From NCBI RefSeq assembly GCF_001013905.1, contig NZ_LN831790.1, positions 2,866,001 through 2,930,000 of the forward strand: a stretch of 64,000 nt of DNA, read 5' to 3'. Of this stretch, positions 42,381-50,560 are shown in pieces; positions within the stretch are counted from its first letter, which is position 1; every line of letters begins with the position of its first letter. Source of the stretch: Streptomyces leeuwenhoekii (GTDB lineage: Bacteria > Actinomycetota > Actinomycetes > Streptomycetales > Streptomycetaceae). The position numbers were made by a program, and so were the translations under genes. Under the pieces are notes generated by a model. The model was given only the letters and a program-made list of their open reading frames with translations. It made no database searches and had not been told where the DNA came from.

Positions 42381-42692
42381 GTGTTCCCACTCGCCGACCG
42401 TTTCGTCCAGCTCGCCTACGACCCGGGCATCTCTCCCAAGGGTGGCGGCTTGCCGGGCCTGTCCGTCCTGAAGAACGTCGTCAACAGCATCAACCTTTTC
42501 GGCATCGTCGCCGTGGTCGGGGCCCTTGCCGTCAGCCTCGCGGTCTGGGCCTGGGGTCACCACACCGGCGGCCACCAGGCCGAGGCGAACGGGAAGAAGG
42601 GCGCCACCGTGGCCGCCGGAGCGGCCCTTGGCCTCGGCGCCGCCAACGGCATCGTGGCCTTCTTCTCGGCCTTGGGGTCGCAGGTCCACTGA
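42381..42692 (+). CDS. DUF6112-like small membrane protein of the transfer operon
   Basis: A 103-residue protein with two hydrophobic segments (INLFGIVAVVGALAVSLAVW and AAGAALGLGAANGIVAFFSA) joined by a short Gly/His/Lys loop. This layout and its place directly after the wall hydrolase match the DUF6112-type proteins of actinobacterial conjugation loci, which resemble VirB2/pilin-like subunits. GTG 42381 is chosen, about 13 bases after AAGGAG. Its last base is shared with the next ATG. Confidence 0.78.
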   Translation: MFPLADRFVQLAYDPGISPKGGGLPGLSVLKNVVNSINLFGIVAVVGALAVSLAVWAWGHHTGGHQAEANGKKGATVAAGAALGLGAANGIVAFFSALGSQVH

Positions 42693-43360
42693 TGCTCAAA
42701 CGCCTCTCCGAGTACGGCGTCGGCTGGTCGCCGCAGCGCCGCATCACCGTGATCGCCGTGGGACTGGCGTGCCTGCTGGCCATCGCCGCCGCCACCGCCT
42801 ACCTCACCGGCCGCAGTGACCGGCACTCCCCCGCCCCCAGCACTCCGTCCCCCTCGCACAGCTTCGCCCCCGAGGTAACCGCGCCGACCTCCGAGACGGG
42901 CTCGGTCCCCCGGCCGCCGAGGATCTCCGATCCGGTCGCCTTCGCCAAGGCCGCCGCCGGGATGCTCTGGTCCTACGACACCCGCACCACCAGCCACGCA
43001 CAGCAGCTCACCGGCATGGAGGAGTGGATGACGAAGGAGAGCCAGTACCGCGACTGGGCCTCGGTTTCCGCTCAGATGCCCGACCCCGTCCTGTGGACGC
43101 GGATGGCCGACCAGAAGCAGCACGCCGACGGCGTCGCCACCGAAGGCCACTACCCGGCCGCCTTCAAGCAGGCACTCGCCGAAGATCCGGCCGCGATCAC
43201 CAAGGCGTACATCTACGCCGTGACCGTCACCGGCCGGCAGACCATCGCCTGGGCCAAGGGCGGTGGTGGCGCGGAGGACCGCTCGATCACCCTCGCGGTA
43301 CAGTGCCGCCCCTCCGCCGACTGCTCGCTCGTCGCCATCGCCCCGCGCGTCGCGCCCTGA
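42692..43360 (+). CDS. bitopic conjugation protein (TcpC/VirB8-like role)
   Basis: A 222-residue protein with one membrane segment (residues about 18-40), a Pro/Ser/Thr linker and an extracytoplasmic domain (about 75-222) containing FAKAAAGMLWSYDTRTTSHA, a short tail with two cysteines near CRPSADCSLVA. Gram-positive transfer loci code VirB8/TcpC-like proteins at this position; sequence alone does not prove that fold. The ATG shares one base with the preceding stop. Confidence 0.78.
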   Translation: MLKRLSEYGVGWSPQRRITVIAVGLACLLAIAAATAYLTGRSDRHSPAPSTPSPSHSFAPEVTAPTSETGSVPRPPRISDPVAFAKAAAGMLWSYDTRTTSHAQQLTGMEEWMTKESQYRDWASVSAQMPDPVLWTRMADQKQHADGVATEGHYPAAFKQALAEDPAAITKAYIYAVTVTGRQTIAWAKGGGGAEDRSITLAVQCRPSADCSLVAIAPRVAP

Positions 43361-43375
43361 CCGAAAGGAGTCCTC

Positions 43376-44782
43376 ATGGGGTTTTGTGATCTCCCCCTCG
43401 CGGACAAGGTCTGCGCGGTCGGTGAGGCCGTGGATTTCGCCGCCGACCCGGGCAAGGCCATCGGTGACTGGATGGCCAAGAGCGCCGGCGAACTCGCCGC
43501 CGCATCGGCTGACCTCGCGGCCAAGGCGGTCGACGCCACGACAGGCGTCGACCTCAACGCGGGCTGGTTCCGCGACAACTACGAGACGATCCTTCCTATC
43601 GGCCTGGTCGTCCTCGTGGCGACCTTCTGCGCCCAGCTCGTCCGCGCGGCGATCCGCCGTGACGGGCAGGCCCTGATGCAGGCGTTCACCGGCACCGCAT
43701 CCGGCGTGATCTTCGCCTTCGCCGCCATCGCCCTGACCACCGTCGCGATCGAAGTGGTCGACGCCCTGTCGGCCGGCCTGTTCAAGGCCGCGAACCTGGA
43801 CATCGCCTCCGCGGTGCGCCGGATCGTCAAGGTAGGCCAGATCGCCGCGCTGTCCGGCCTCGGCTGGCTCGTCGCCGTCTTCGCCGGCCTCGGAGCGGCC
43901 ATCGGCGCCGTCCTGTACTGGTGCGTGATGATGGTGCGCAAGGTCGGCATCCTGGTGATGGTGACCCTCGCGATCTTTGCCGGAGCGGGCGGTGGCTGGG
44001 AAGTCGCACGCCGCTGGCGCAAGGGTTGGATCGAGGCCACCGCTACCCTCGTCGTCTCCAAGCTGCTGATGACGATCATCTTCATCCTGGGCATCGCCGC
44101 GATGGGCAAGACCGAGGCCAGTGATGGCCTGGCCGCCCTCGCCGACGTTCTAGCCGGCATCGTGATCATGATTTTGGTGCTGCTGTGCCCGTACGCCACG
44201 TTCAAGTTCGTCCACTGGGCCGCTGAAGGGTCCGACGCCGAAACGCTGCACCGCGCCGGCGGCGCCGGTGCGCAGCTCGCCAAGCAGCACGCCGAGCGCG
44301 CGGGCAAGAAGGCCGCGGCGATGGCGGCCACCGCCGGATCCGGTGGCGCGGCAGCCGGAGTCGGCGCGGGCGCCGTGGCCGCGCCGCAGGGACCGGACTC
44401 GATCCCCGGCGGCGACGGGTTCCCCGGTGACATCGCCTCCAGCCCGGCCGGTGGAGGCGGACGTCGGCAGGGGGCGCAGGGCACAGGCTCGGGCACCTCG
44501 CCCGGCAGTGACCCGATCACCTCCCATCTGGCCAAGACCGTCCAGCCCCCGCCGACCCGTGTCACCGACGACACCAGCGGCCAGACGGGCGGCAGCCCCG
44601 GCACGGGCAGCCCCCCACAGGGCGCGGCAGCCGGCCCGGCCGGCGGATGGCGGGCAACTCCGCCGACCACGTCCCCGCCGCCGCAGGGCGCCCCGCCTGC
44701 CCCGGGCACACAGCCCGCCGGCACGCAGGGCACCGGAGCGAGCGGGCCGGCCTCCCCGCCACCGCCCCCGACCGGCCTCTGA
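43376..44782 (+). CDS. TrbL/VirB6-like polytopic channel protein
   Basis: A 468-residue protein. Residues about 65-290 contain six or more membrane segments (ILPIGLVVLVATFCAQLV, VIFAFAAIALTTVAIEVV, LLMTIIFILGIAAMG, IVIMILVLLCPYATFKFV), as in TrbL/VirB6 proteins that form the inner-membrane part of type IV secretion channels. The last 170 residues are a Gly/Pro/Ser/Thr-rich disordered tail. AAAGGAG precedes the ATG. A strong hairpin follows its stop. Confidence 0.88.
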   Translation: MGFCDLPLADKVCAVGEAVDFAADPGKAIGDWMAKSAGELAAASADLAAKAVDATTGVDLNAGWFRDNYETILPIGLVVLVATFCAQLVRAAIRRDGQALMQAFTGTASGVIFAFAAIALTTVAIEVVDALSAGLFKAANLDIASAVRRIVKVGQIAALSGLGWLVAVFAGLGAAIGAVLYWCVMMVRKVGILVMVTLAIFAGAGGGWEVARRWRKGWIEATATLVVSKLLMTIIFILGIAAMGKTEASDGLAALADVLAGIVIMILVLLCPYATFKFVHWAAEGSDAETLHRAGGAGAQLAKQHAERAGKKAAAMAATAGSGGAAAGVGAGAVAAPQGPDSIPGGDGFPGDIASSPAGGGGRRQGAQGTGSGTSPGSDPITSHLAKTVQPPPTRVTDDTSGQTGGSPGTGSPPQGAAAGPAGGWRATPPTTSPPPQGAPPAPGTQPAGTQGTGASGPASPPPPPTGL

Positions 44783-44802
44783 CCCCCTGCCGATCCCGGA
44801 CC

Positions 44803-44835
44803 CCGGGGCGGGAGGCTCCCCGCCTCCCGCCCCGG
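44803..44835 (+). terminator. 13-bp hairpin between trbL-like and SCO6880 genes
   Basis: CCGGGGCGGGAGG (44803-44815) pairs perfectly with CCTCCCGCCCCGG (44823-44835) across a 7-base loop. There is no T-run. It lies 20 bases after one stop and 28 before the next start, inside an otherwise continuous operon, so partial termination, mRNA stabilisation or attenuation is more likely than a full stop. Confidence 0.5.
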
Positions 44836-44863
44836 CTCCTCGCGCCCTTCAGGACCGCTCCCT

Positions 44864-46336
44864 TTGACCGACCTCTCCACAGCCCCGGCCACGGTGAAGT
44901 TCCCGCACCGCAGTCGCCGCGGCATCCTCCTTGGCCTGACCCTCCCCCAGCTCGTCCTCGTCTCCAGCGCCCTGGCCCTGCTGCTGGTGACGGTGGTCTC
45001 CGCCGGCCTGCTCGGCGCCATCGTCCTGGCCCCGCTGTGGGTGGCGGTCGCCGCCCTGGTCGCCGTCCGCCGACAGGGCCGCTCCCTGATCGACTGGGCC
45101 CCGATCGTCGCCCGCTTCGCCTGGCGCCGCCGCACCGGTCAGACCCTGTGGCTGGCCCGGCCGGTCACCCGGCCCCGGCAGGACGGCACCCTCCACCTGC
45201 CCGGCACCGCCGCCTCCCTCAAGGTGGTCACCCCCAGCGACTCCGCCAACGGCGCCGCGGCCATCCATGACCCGCACCAGCAGACCCTCACCGCCGTCGC
45301 CCGCGTCAGCAGCCGCGCCTTCGCCCTGCTCGACCCAGCCACCCAGACCCACAACGTGGGCGGCTGGGGGCGAGCGCTGGCGGGCACCGCCCGCACCGGG
45401 CACGTCGCCACCGTGCAGGTCCTGGAACGCACCGTCCCCGACTCCGGCGACACCCTGGCCCGGCACTGGGCCCAGCACGGCCGACCCGAAACACCCATCG
45501 CCGGGCAGGTCTACTCCGAACTGGTCGCCTCCGCCGGCCCGGCCGCCGCCCCGCACGAGACCTATCTGGCGATCTCCCTCGACCTGAAAGCCGCCAAGCG
45601 GCTCATCAGCCAGGCCGGCGGGGGGCTGCCCGGCGCGTTCACCGTCATGCAGCAGACCACCGCCTCGATCGCCCAGGCCGCCCGGAACGCCGGACTGACG
45701 ATCACCGGCTGGCTGTCCGCCCGGGAGATCGCCGCCGTCATCCGCACCGCCTACGACCCCCAGGCACTCGCCGCGCTCCAGCAGTGGTCCCCCACCGGCC
45801 AGGCGGAAGCCGACCCGGCGGCGGCCGGGCCCGTCGTCCAGGTCGAGGAGTACGACCGGATCGCCACCGACTCCGCCCGCCACGCCACCTACTGGGTGGA
45901 AAACTGGCCCCGCACCGAGACGTCCGCGGGGTTCCTGCACGGGCTCATGTTCACCGCCGGCGTGCGCCGCACCCTCTCCCTCACCTACGTCCCGCAGCAG
46001 CTCGAGTCCGCGCTGCGCGACGTCCAGCGCAAGAAGGCCGCGATCATCGCCGATGCCTCCGAACGCGCCCGGCGCGGGCAGGTCGACAGCGAAGAGGACT
46101 CCGTCGAGTACGCCGACGTCAAAAACCGCGAACGCCAGCTCATCGCCGGACACGCCGACGTCGCCCTGACCGGCCTGGTCACCGTCACCGCCGACACCGA
46201 CGCCGCCCTCGACGCCGCCTGCGCCCAGATCGAAACCGCCGCCGTCACCGCCGGCGTTGACCTCAGACGGCTCTGGTATCAGCAGCCCGACGCCTTCACC
46301 GTCGCGGCCCTCCCCCTCGCTCGCACCACCCTGTAA
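44864..46336 (+). CDS. SCO6880-family conjugation protein
   Basis: A 490-residue protein that I recognise as the SCO6880 family: two membrane segments at about 25-65 (GILLGLTLPQLVLVSSALAL), then a large soluble region with RTETSAGFLHGLMFTAGVRR, LSLTYVPQQLESALRDVQRK and a closing WYQQPDAFTVAALPL. These proteins combine a PrgI/TcpE-like membrane part with a region like the N-terminal half of VirB4 and work with the separate VirB4-like ATPase coded two genes on. TTG 44864 is the start. Confidence 0.9.
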   Translation: MTDLSTAPATVKFPHRSRRGILLGLTLPQLVLVSSALALLLVTVVSAGLLGAIVLAPLWVAVAALVAVRRQGRSLIDWAPIVARFAWRRRTGQTLWLARPVTRPRQDGTLHLPGTAASLKVVTPSDSANGAAAIHDPHQQTLTAVARVSSRAFALLDPATQTHNVGGWGRALAGTARTGHVATVQVLERTVPDSGDTLARHWAQHGRPETPIAGQVYSELVASAGPAAAPHETYLAISLDLKAAKRLISQAGGGLPGAFTVMQQTTASIAQAARNAGLTITGWLSAREIAAVIRTAYDPQALAALQQWSPTGQAEADPAAAGPVVQVEEYDRIATDSARHATYWVENWPRTETSAGFLHGLMFTAGVRRTLSLTYVPQQLESALRDVQRKKAAIIADASERARRGQVDSEEDSVEYADVKNRERQLIAGHADVALTGLVTVTADTDAALDAACAQIETAAVTAGVDLRRLWYQQPDAFTVAALPLARTTL

Positions 46337-46376
46337 GCGCCCCCGCTCCCGCCCCCACGGCGGCAAGGACCTCCCA

Positions 46377-46832
46377 TTGCCTCAGCCCCGCACCAGCGAG
46401 CCCGGCTCGCACCCCTACCTGCGGGCCGCCACCGCAGGCATCCGCCACCACACACGCTCCCTGAACCGCTCACCGCTCCCGCACCCTGTGGACCGCGCCC
46501 AACTCGACACTCTCCACGCGCACCTCACCGAACTGCACCGGCTCATCGACCAGCTGGCCCAGACGGCACGGCCCCCGCATCCGGGAGCGGGCCGGCAGCT
46601 CGCCGCCGCACACACCCGGCTCTGGCAGGCCGCCACCGACATCCACGCGGCCTTCCACCTCCTGCCGGCCACGTCCACGCGCACCACCGAGTGCCGGCCC
46701 GAGGAACTGCCCGAGGGACCGCCCTTCCTCACCATCTGCCAGCGCCACCTCGCCGCCGGTCACATCGTCCGCCGCAAGACCACCCCCACCGATCTCCACC
46801 GCGCACCGCACACCACCTCGTGCGTGCGATGA
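46377..46832 (+). CDS. small helical accessory protein (DUF6238-like)
   Basis: A 151-residue protein. TTG 46377 lies 8 bases after AAGGA; upstream residues in the frame are not protein-like. It is helical (AQLDTLHAHLTELHRLIDQL, AAHTRLWQAATDIHAAFHLL) and, from memory, resembles DUF6238 proteins found between SCO6880-type and VirB4-type genes. Role unknown; the conserved position suggests it supports the secretion ATPase. Confidence 0.72.
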   Translation: MPQPRTSEPGSHPYLRAATAGIRHHTRSLNRSPLPHPVDRAQLDTLHAHLTELHRLIDQLAQTARPPHPGAGRQLAAAHTRLWQAATDIHAAFHLLPATSTRTTECRPEELPEGPPFLTICQRHLAAGHIVRRKTTPTDLHRAPHTTSCVR

Positions 46833-46860
46833 GCACCACCCGCCGAATCGAGGGCCCCCG

Positions 46861-48375
46861 ATGAACCACCGGCCCGCCCGCCGCGCACGCCGCGCCTCTG
46901 CCAGCCCCCTGTTCACCCCGCACGGCACCGACCGCGCCACCCGGCGCGCCGCCCGCCGCCGGCTCGCCGAAGCCGCGGCCAAGGCCCGCACCGAAACCGC
47001 CGTCCATCCCTCCACCGGCGATACACCGGCCGGCAACGACACACCCCCGCCGGTGTATCCGCCGGCCGGGCGCCCCGGACCCGCCTCCGCGCGCGGCAAC
47101 CGGCTCAAACTGCCCGCCCACCGCATGACCACCGCCATCGCGGCGGGCGCCTACCCCTTCCTCGCCGAAGGCGGACTCGGCGCCGAAGGCATCTACATCG
47201 GCCGCGACGTCCACGCCGAAGCATCGTTCGTGTTCGATCCGTTCGCGCTGTACGGCAAGGTGGAGGGCTTCACCAACCCCAACATCCTGCTCGCAGGAGT
47301 GATCGGCCAGGGCAAGAGCGCGCTCGCCAAGAGCTTCGCCCTGCGCTCGGTGGCCTTCGGCTACCGCGTCTACGTGCCGTGCGACCCGAAAGGCGAGTGG
47401 ACGCCGGTGGCGGATGCTCTCGGCGGCCGGTCCGTCGCTCTCGGCCCCGGCCTCCCCGGGCGCCTGAACCCCCTGGACGCGGCCCCGCGCCCCCAGAGCG
47501 TCTCCGAGGCCGATTGGGCAGGTGAGATCCGCAAGCGGCGCCTACTCCTGCTCGGCTCCCTGGCCCGCACCGTCCTGGGCCGGGACCTGATGCCCATGGA
47601 GCACACCGCGCTCGACGTCGCCCTGGACATCGCGGTCACCCAGGCCGCCAACACTGGCCGCACACCGCTCCTCGGCGATGTCACCGCCGCCTTGAACGAC
47701 CCCGCCGCGCTGGACAAGGCCGGGACGATGTCCGGACACCTCGGCGACGCCGCCCGCGACCTCGCCCACGCGATGCGCCGCCTGGTCCACGGCGACCTGG
47801 CCGGCATGTTCGACGCCCCCTCCACCGTCGCCTTCGACCCCACCGCGCCGATGCTCACCGTCGACCTGTCCCGCCTCGGCGGCTCCGGCGACGACACCGC
47901 CCTCGTTCTGGCCATGACCTGTGCCTCCGCCTGGATGGAGTCCGCCCTCTCCGATCCATCCGGCGGCCGGCGCTGGATCGTGTACGACGAGGCATGGCGC
48001 CTGATGCGCCACGTCGGCCTCCTGCAGCGCATGCAGGCCCAGTGGAAACTCTCCCGCGGCCTGGGCATCGCCAACCTCATGGTCATCCACCGACTCAGCG
48101 ACTTGCTCACCGCCGGCGACGCCGGATCACAGGGCCGGGCACTGGCCGAGGGCCTGCTGGCTGACTGCTCCACCCGTATCGTCTACCGGCAGGAAACCGA
48201 CCAGCTCCACGCCGCGGCATCCCTGCTCGGACTGACCTCCGTCGAAGTCGACGCCATCGCCCACCTCAACCGCGGACGCGGCCTGTGGAAAGTCGCTGGA
48301 CGATCTTTCATCGTCCAACACCTCCTCCATCCACATGAGTTGGCGCTCTTCGACACCGACGCCCGCATGCACTGA
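46861..48375 (+). CDS. VirB4-like conjugation ATPase
   Basis: A 504-residue P-loop ATPase. After an Arg/Pro-rich N-terminus, GVIGQGKS at 146-153 is the Walker A motif and WIVYDEAW near residue 370 is Walker B. KSFALRSVAFGYRVYVPCDP and IANLMVIHRLSDL are typical of VirB4/TraC/TrsE-type motors. It lacks the usual N-terminal VirB4 half, which is supplied in part by the SCO6880 protein, as in other actinobacterial systems. It should energise channel assembly. Confidence 0.9.
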   Translation: MNHRPARRARRASASPLFTPHGTDRATRRAARRRLAEAAAKARTETAVHPSTGDTPAGNDTPPPVYPPAGRPGPASARGNRLKLPAHRMTTAIAAGAYPFLAEGGLGAEGIYIGRDVHAEASFVFDPFALYGKVEGFTNPNILLAGVIGQGKSALAKSFALRSVAFGYRVYVPCDPKGEWTPVADALGGRSVALGPGLPGRLNPLDAAPRPQSVSEADWAGEIRKRRLLLLGSLARTVLGRDLMPMEHTALDVALDIAVTQAANTGRTPLLGDVTAALNDPAALDKAGTMSGHLGDAARDLAHAMRRLVHGDLAGMFDAPSTVAFDPTAPMLTVDLSRLGGSGDDTALVLAMTCASAWMESALSDPSGGRRWIVYDEAWRLMRHVGLLQRMQAQWKLSRGLGIANLMVIHRLSDLLTAGDAGSQGRALAEGLLADCSTRIVYRQETDQLHAAASLLGLTSVEVDAIAHLNRGRGLWKVAGRSFIVQHLLHPHELALFDTDARMH

Positions 48376-48396
48376 GAGTCGCACTTCGACCGCCGA

Positions 48397-49131
48397 ATGG
48401 AAGCCCACCCGGTGTCACCAGCACCCCAGCCAGCAGCGCCCCTGCGGCGCTTCACCGTCACTCAGGACGGCACCCTGCACTTCACCCTGCACGCCCGCGA
48501 TCTCGACCACGCCCATGCGCAGATCGCCGACCTGGAATGCACCGAAGCGGCTGCCGACGTCACCTTGGCCGACGGTGTCCACCTCACCCACATCACCCAC
48601 GGCACCGTGCACGACTACAGCATCGAGCCAGCGGACGACGCCACGCTGGTGCAGCTCGCAGAACCGAACCCCCGCTCCACCACACAGGTTGCCGACCTCT
48701 ACCGCATGGCCCGCCGCGACGCCGAAGACTTCCTGGCCGGCCACCCACTGCCGGACCAACCGGCACCGCTGCCTGACCTGACGCCCCACCTCCAGGCACT
48801 CCCCGCCGCCCGGACTCCGGCTGAGGTCAGCGCCATCACCCACCAGCTGGTCGGTGCTACCGCGCCCGTCCTCGACCACATCGCCAGCCACTTCATCGCC
48901 CTCGCCCTCTGGGCAGGGACCGAGCACCAGCACACGCCCCAGTCAGGACGCCTGCTACGCGAAGCGGCCCAGGGCATCCGCACCGCTCTGACCAAGATGG
49001 CACAAGCCGACCTGGAGAACCTGCGCGCCTATTACGCGCCGACCGGCACGCAGGCAGACCAGGCCAGCTCCGCGCCATCGGCACCCCCAGCCCCTGAGAA
49101 CTCCGGACGGCTGTCCGCGAAGCGCCGCTGA
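48397..49131 (+). CDS. unknown accessory protein of the transfer operon, 244 aa
   Basis: ATG 48397, 21 bases after the VirB4-like stop. The N-terminal 100 residues are strand-rich and acidic (FTVTQDGTLHFTLHARDLDH, VHLTHITHGTVHDYSIEPAD). The second half is helical (VSAITHQLVGATAPVLDHIA). No membrane segment and no recognised domain. Its tail ends just before an 11-base C-run (49136-49146). Confidence 0.75.
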   Translation: MEAHPVSPAPQPAAPLRRFTVTQDGTLHFTLHARDLDHAHAQIADLECTEAAADVTLADGVHLTHITHGTVHDYSIEPADDATLVQLAEPNPRSTTQVADLYRMARRDAEDFLAGHPLPDQPAPLPDLTPHLQALPAARTPAEVSAITHQLVGATAPVLDHIASHFIALALWAGTEHQHTPQSGRLLREAAQGIRTALTKMAQADLENLRAYYAPTGTQADQASSAPSAPPAPENSGRLSAKRR

Positions 49132-49164
49132 GCGGCCCCCCCCCCCAGCAATGCAGGAGGTCAC

Positions 49165-49896
49165 CTGGACTCACACCCCAGCGCCTTCGCCACCGCGCTC
49201 GCCCCGCACCTGCCCGGGACGTGGTACCGGGCATACGCAGGCTTCCCCGCTCCCGCTCACCAGATGCCGATCGCCGAGCGGGTCTGGGACCGCGGCATCA
49301 TCCAACGGGCACTGCAAAAGTTCCCCCACAGCCCCGCCCTGCTTCACGGGCCCGATGACCAGCAGCTCTGCGTGATCGATCGGCCTTTCCGCTCCCGCCA
49401 GTACCTCGTGGCCCCGGTGAAGCCGGAAGCGTTCGAGCCCCACCATTTCAGCGGGGTCACCGAACCCAACGGGATCGCGGTCCCAGACGACCCGGTCCGC
49501 GCCGCCGCCGCGGCCACCCGGCGAATCCTGCCTCTCCTGCGCGACGCCTTGGCTGCCGTACGGCACAGCGCCGCCGCTCAGCCACCGCCGCAGGTGGCGC
49601 GTGCCATCACCCTGATCTGGTACGAGGACGGCGCGTTGTGCACGCCGTACCGGAGTGTCCCCGAGGACGCCCGTGAAGACTTGCGCGCCCTCGGGTTCCA
49701 GTACCACCCGCACCAGGCCGCGTTCCTGCTGCCCGCCGCCTACGGCGAGGACGGCCACGCCCGGCGCCTGCGTGCCCTGGTGTACCAGCTCGCCCAGAAG
49801 GGCATCGGCATCACCCTCCGTCACCTGTCACCCGCAAGGGCCCGCCTGCCCGTTGCCGCGCCGCCCAGTGGGACTGTCGCCGCACACCGCAGGTAG
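49165..49896 (+). CDS. unknown protein with an EPNGIAxxDDP motif, probable CTG start
   Basis: The frame is clearly coding from about 49168 (AFATALAPHLPGTWYRAYAG), before the first ATG at 49264. A CTG at 49165 follows AGGAGG by 4 bases and is taken as the start (243 aa). The protein shares RVWD and EPNGIAVPDDP with the protein coded at 55912-56598, so the two are paralogs. The C-terminal half reads as a small domain (ITLIWYEDGALCTPYRSVPE, LGFQYHPHQAAFLLP). Function unknown. Confidence 0.75.
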   Translation: MDSHPSAFATALAPHLPGTWYRAYAGFPAPAHQMPIAERVWDRGIIQRALQKFPHSPALLHGPDDQQLCVIDRPFRSRQYLVAPVKPEAFEPHHFSGVTEPNGIAVPDDPVRAAAAATRRILPLLRDALAAVRHSAAAQPPPQVARAITLIWYEDGALCTPYRSVPEDAREDLRALGFQYHPHQAAFLLPAAYGEDGHARRLRALVYQLAQKGIGITLRHLSPARARLPVAAPPSGTVAAHRR

Positions 49897-49988
49897 GTCG
49901 ATGGCCGAGGCGACCGCTGTTGTCCGCCCCCCTCCCCGCCCCGGCCCGGGGCCCGGCCGGTATTCCCGAGACCTCCTGGAGGCTCCTC

Positions 49989-50021
49989 CTGTCGACCCGT
50001 TCCTTCATCGCCCTTCTCTGA
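49989..50021 (+). pseudogene. 5' fragment of a gene split by the recombinase element
   Basis: GGAGG (49978-49982) is followed after 6 bases by CTG and codons for STRSFIALL, then a TGA created at the element border. MSTRS.I is the usual beginning of a family of small element proteins that continue with gIYVHxDGYP; exactly that continuation (YTGIYVHFDGEP) is found at 54384 on the far side of the inserted element. Confidence 0.6.
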
Positions 50022-50196
50022 ACTAAGCCAGCCGAAGTGCGGCTCGTGGTGGCATGGCGGTCCTGCGAGAGGTCCTGCGATGAATCACCCGGATGAGCGG
50101 TGCTGGCGTCTTCGGGGCATGGGCCAGCGGCAGCATGGGCAGGGAGTGCAGTGTTTCAAGGCTGCATCCCTCCCATAATGATCAAGAAGGGTCCTT

Positions 50197-50514
50197 ATGA
50201 CCAGGCACGTCACCGACGACTCCTTCCACAGCGAGGTCGTCAAAGCCGACCGCGGTGTGCTGGTCCATTTTTGGGCCGATTGGTCGGGCCCCAGCAAGGC
50301 GATGGCGCCCATCCTGGACGAGGTCGCAGCAGAATATGAGGGCAGGCTGCACGTGGTGAGGATGAACGTCGACGCCAATCCGGAGACGCCACGCATGTAC
50401 CACGTCAGACATATTCCGACCCTTCTCCTGTTCAAGAACGGCACGGTGGCGGGAAGACAGGTAGGCACCTCTATGAAGAGTCAGATCACCGCCTTCATCG
50501 ACTCTCATAGTTGA
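50197..50514 (+). CDS. thioredoxin-fold protein lacking both active-site cysteines
   Basis: A 105-residue thioredoxin homologue: FWADWSGPSKAMAPILDEVA replaces the usual WCGPCK, so Cys-Gly-Pro-Cys is Ser30-Gly-Pro-Ser33. The rest is intact, including the HIPT cis-proline (P74), FKNGTVAGRQVG and the buried core. It cannot be a disulfide reductase; it may act as a chaperone or a binding partner, as thioredoxin does for some phage polymerases. A CATAAT about 17 bases before the start could be a -10 box. It lies inside the recombinase element, pointing away from the recombinases. Confidence 0.88.
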   Translation: MTRHVTDDSFHSEVVKADRGVLVHFWADWSGPSKAMAPILDEVAAEYEGRLHVVRMNVDANPETPRMYHVRHIPTLLLFKNGTVAGRQVGTSMKSQITAFIDSHS

Positions 50515-50560
50515 CCGCGATACGCACGGCCGCGTGAGACGTTGGAGCGGGACGTAGGGG

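Noticed and set aside
43579..46366. Minus-strand frames of 518 and 505 codons
   Set aside because: Opposite the TrbL-like and SCO6880 genes, whose membrane segments and motifs are clear.
50197..50514. Simple sequencing error in the thioredoxin active site
   Set aside because: Two separate codons (TCG and AGC) would both have to be wrong, and the frame is otherwise perfect; kept as a real difference, pending reads.
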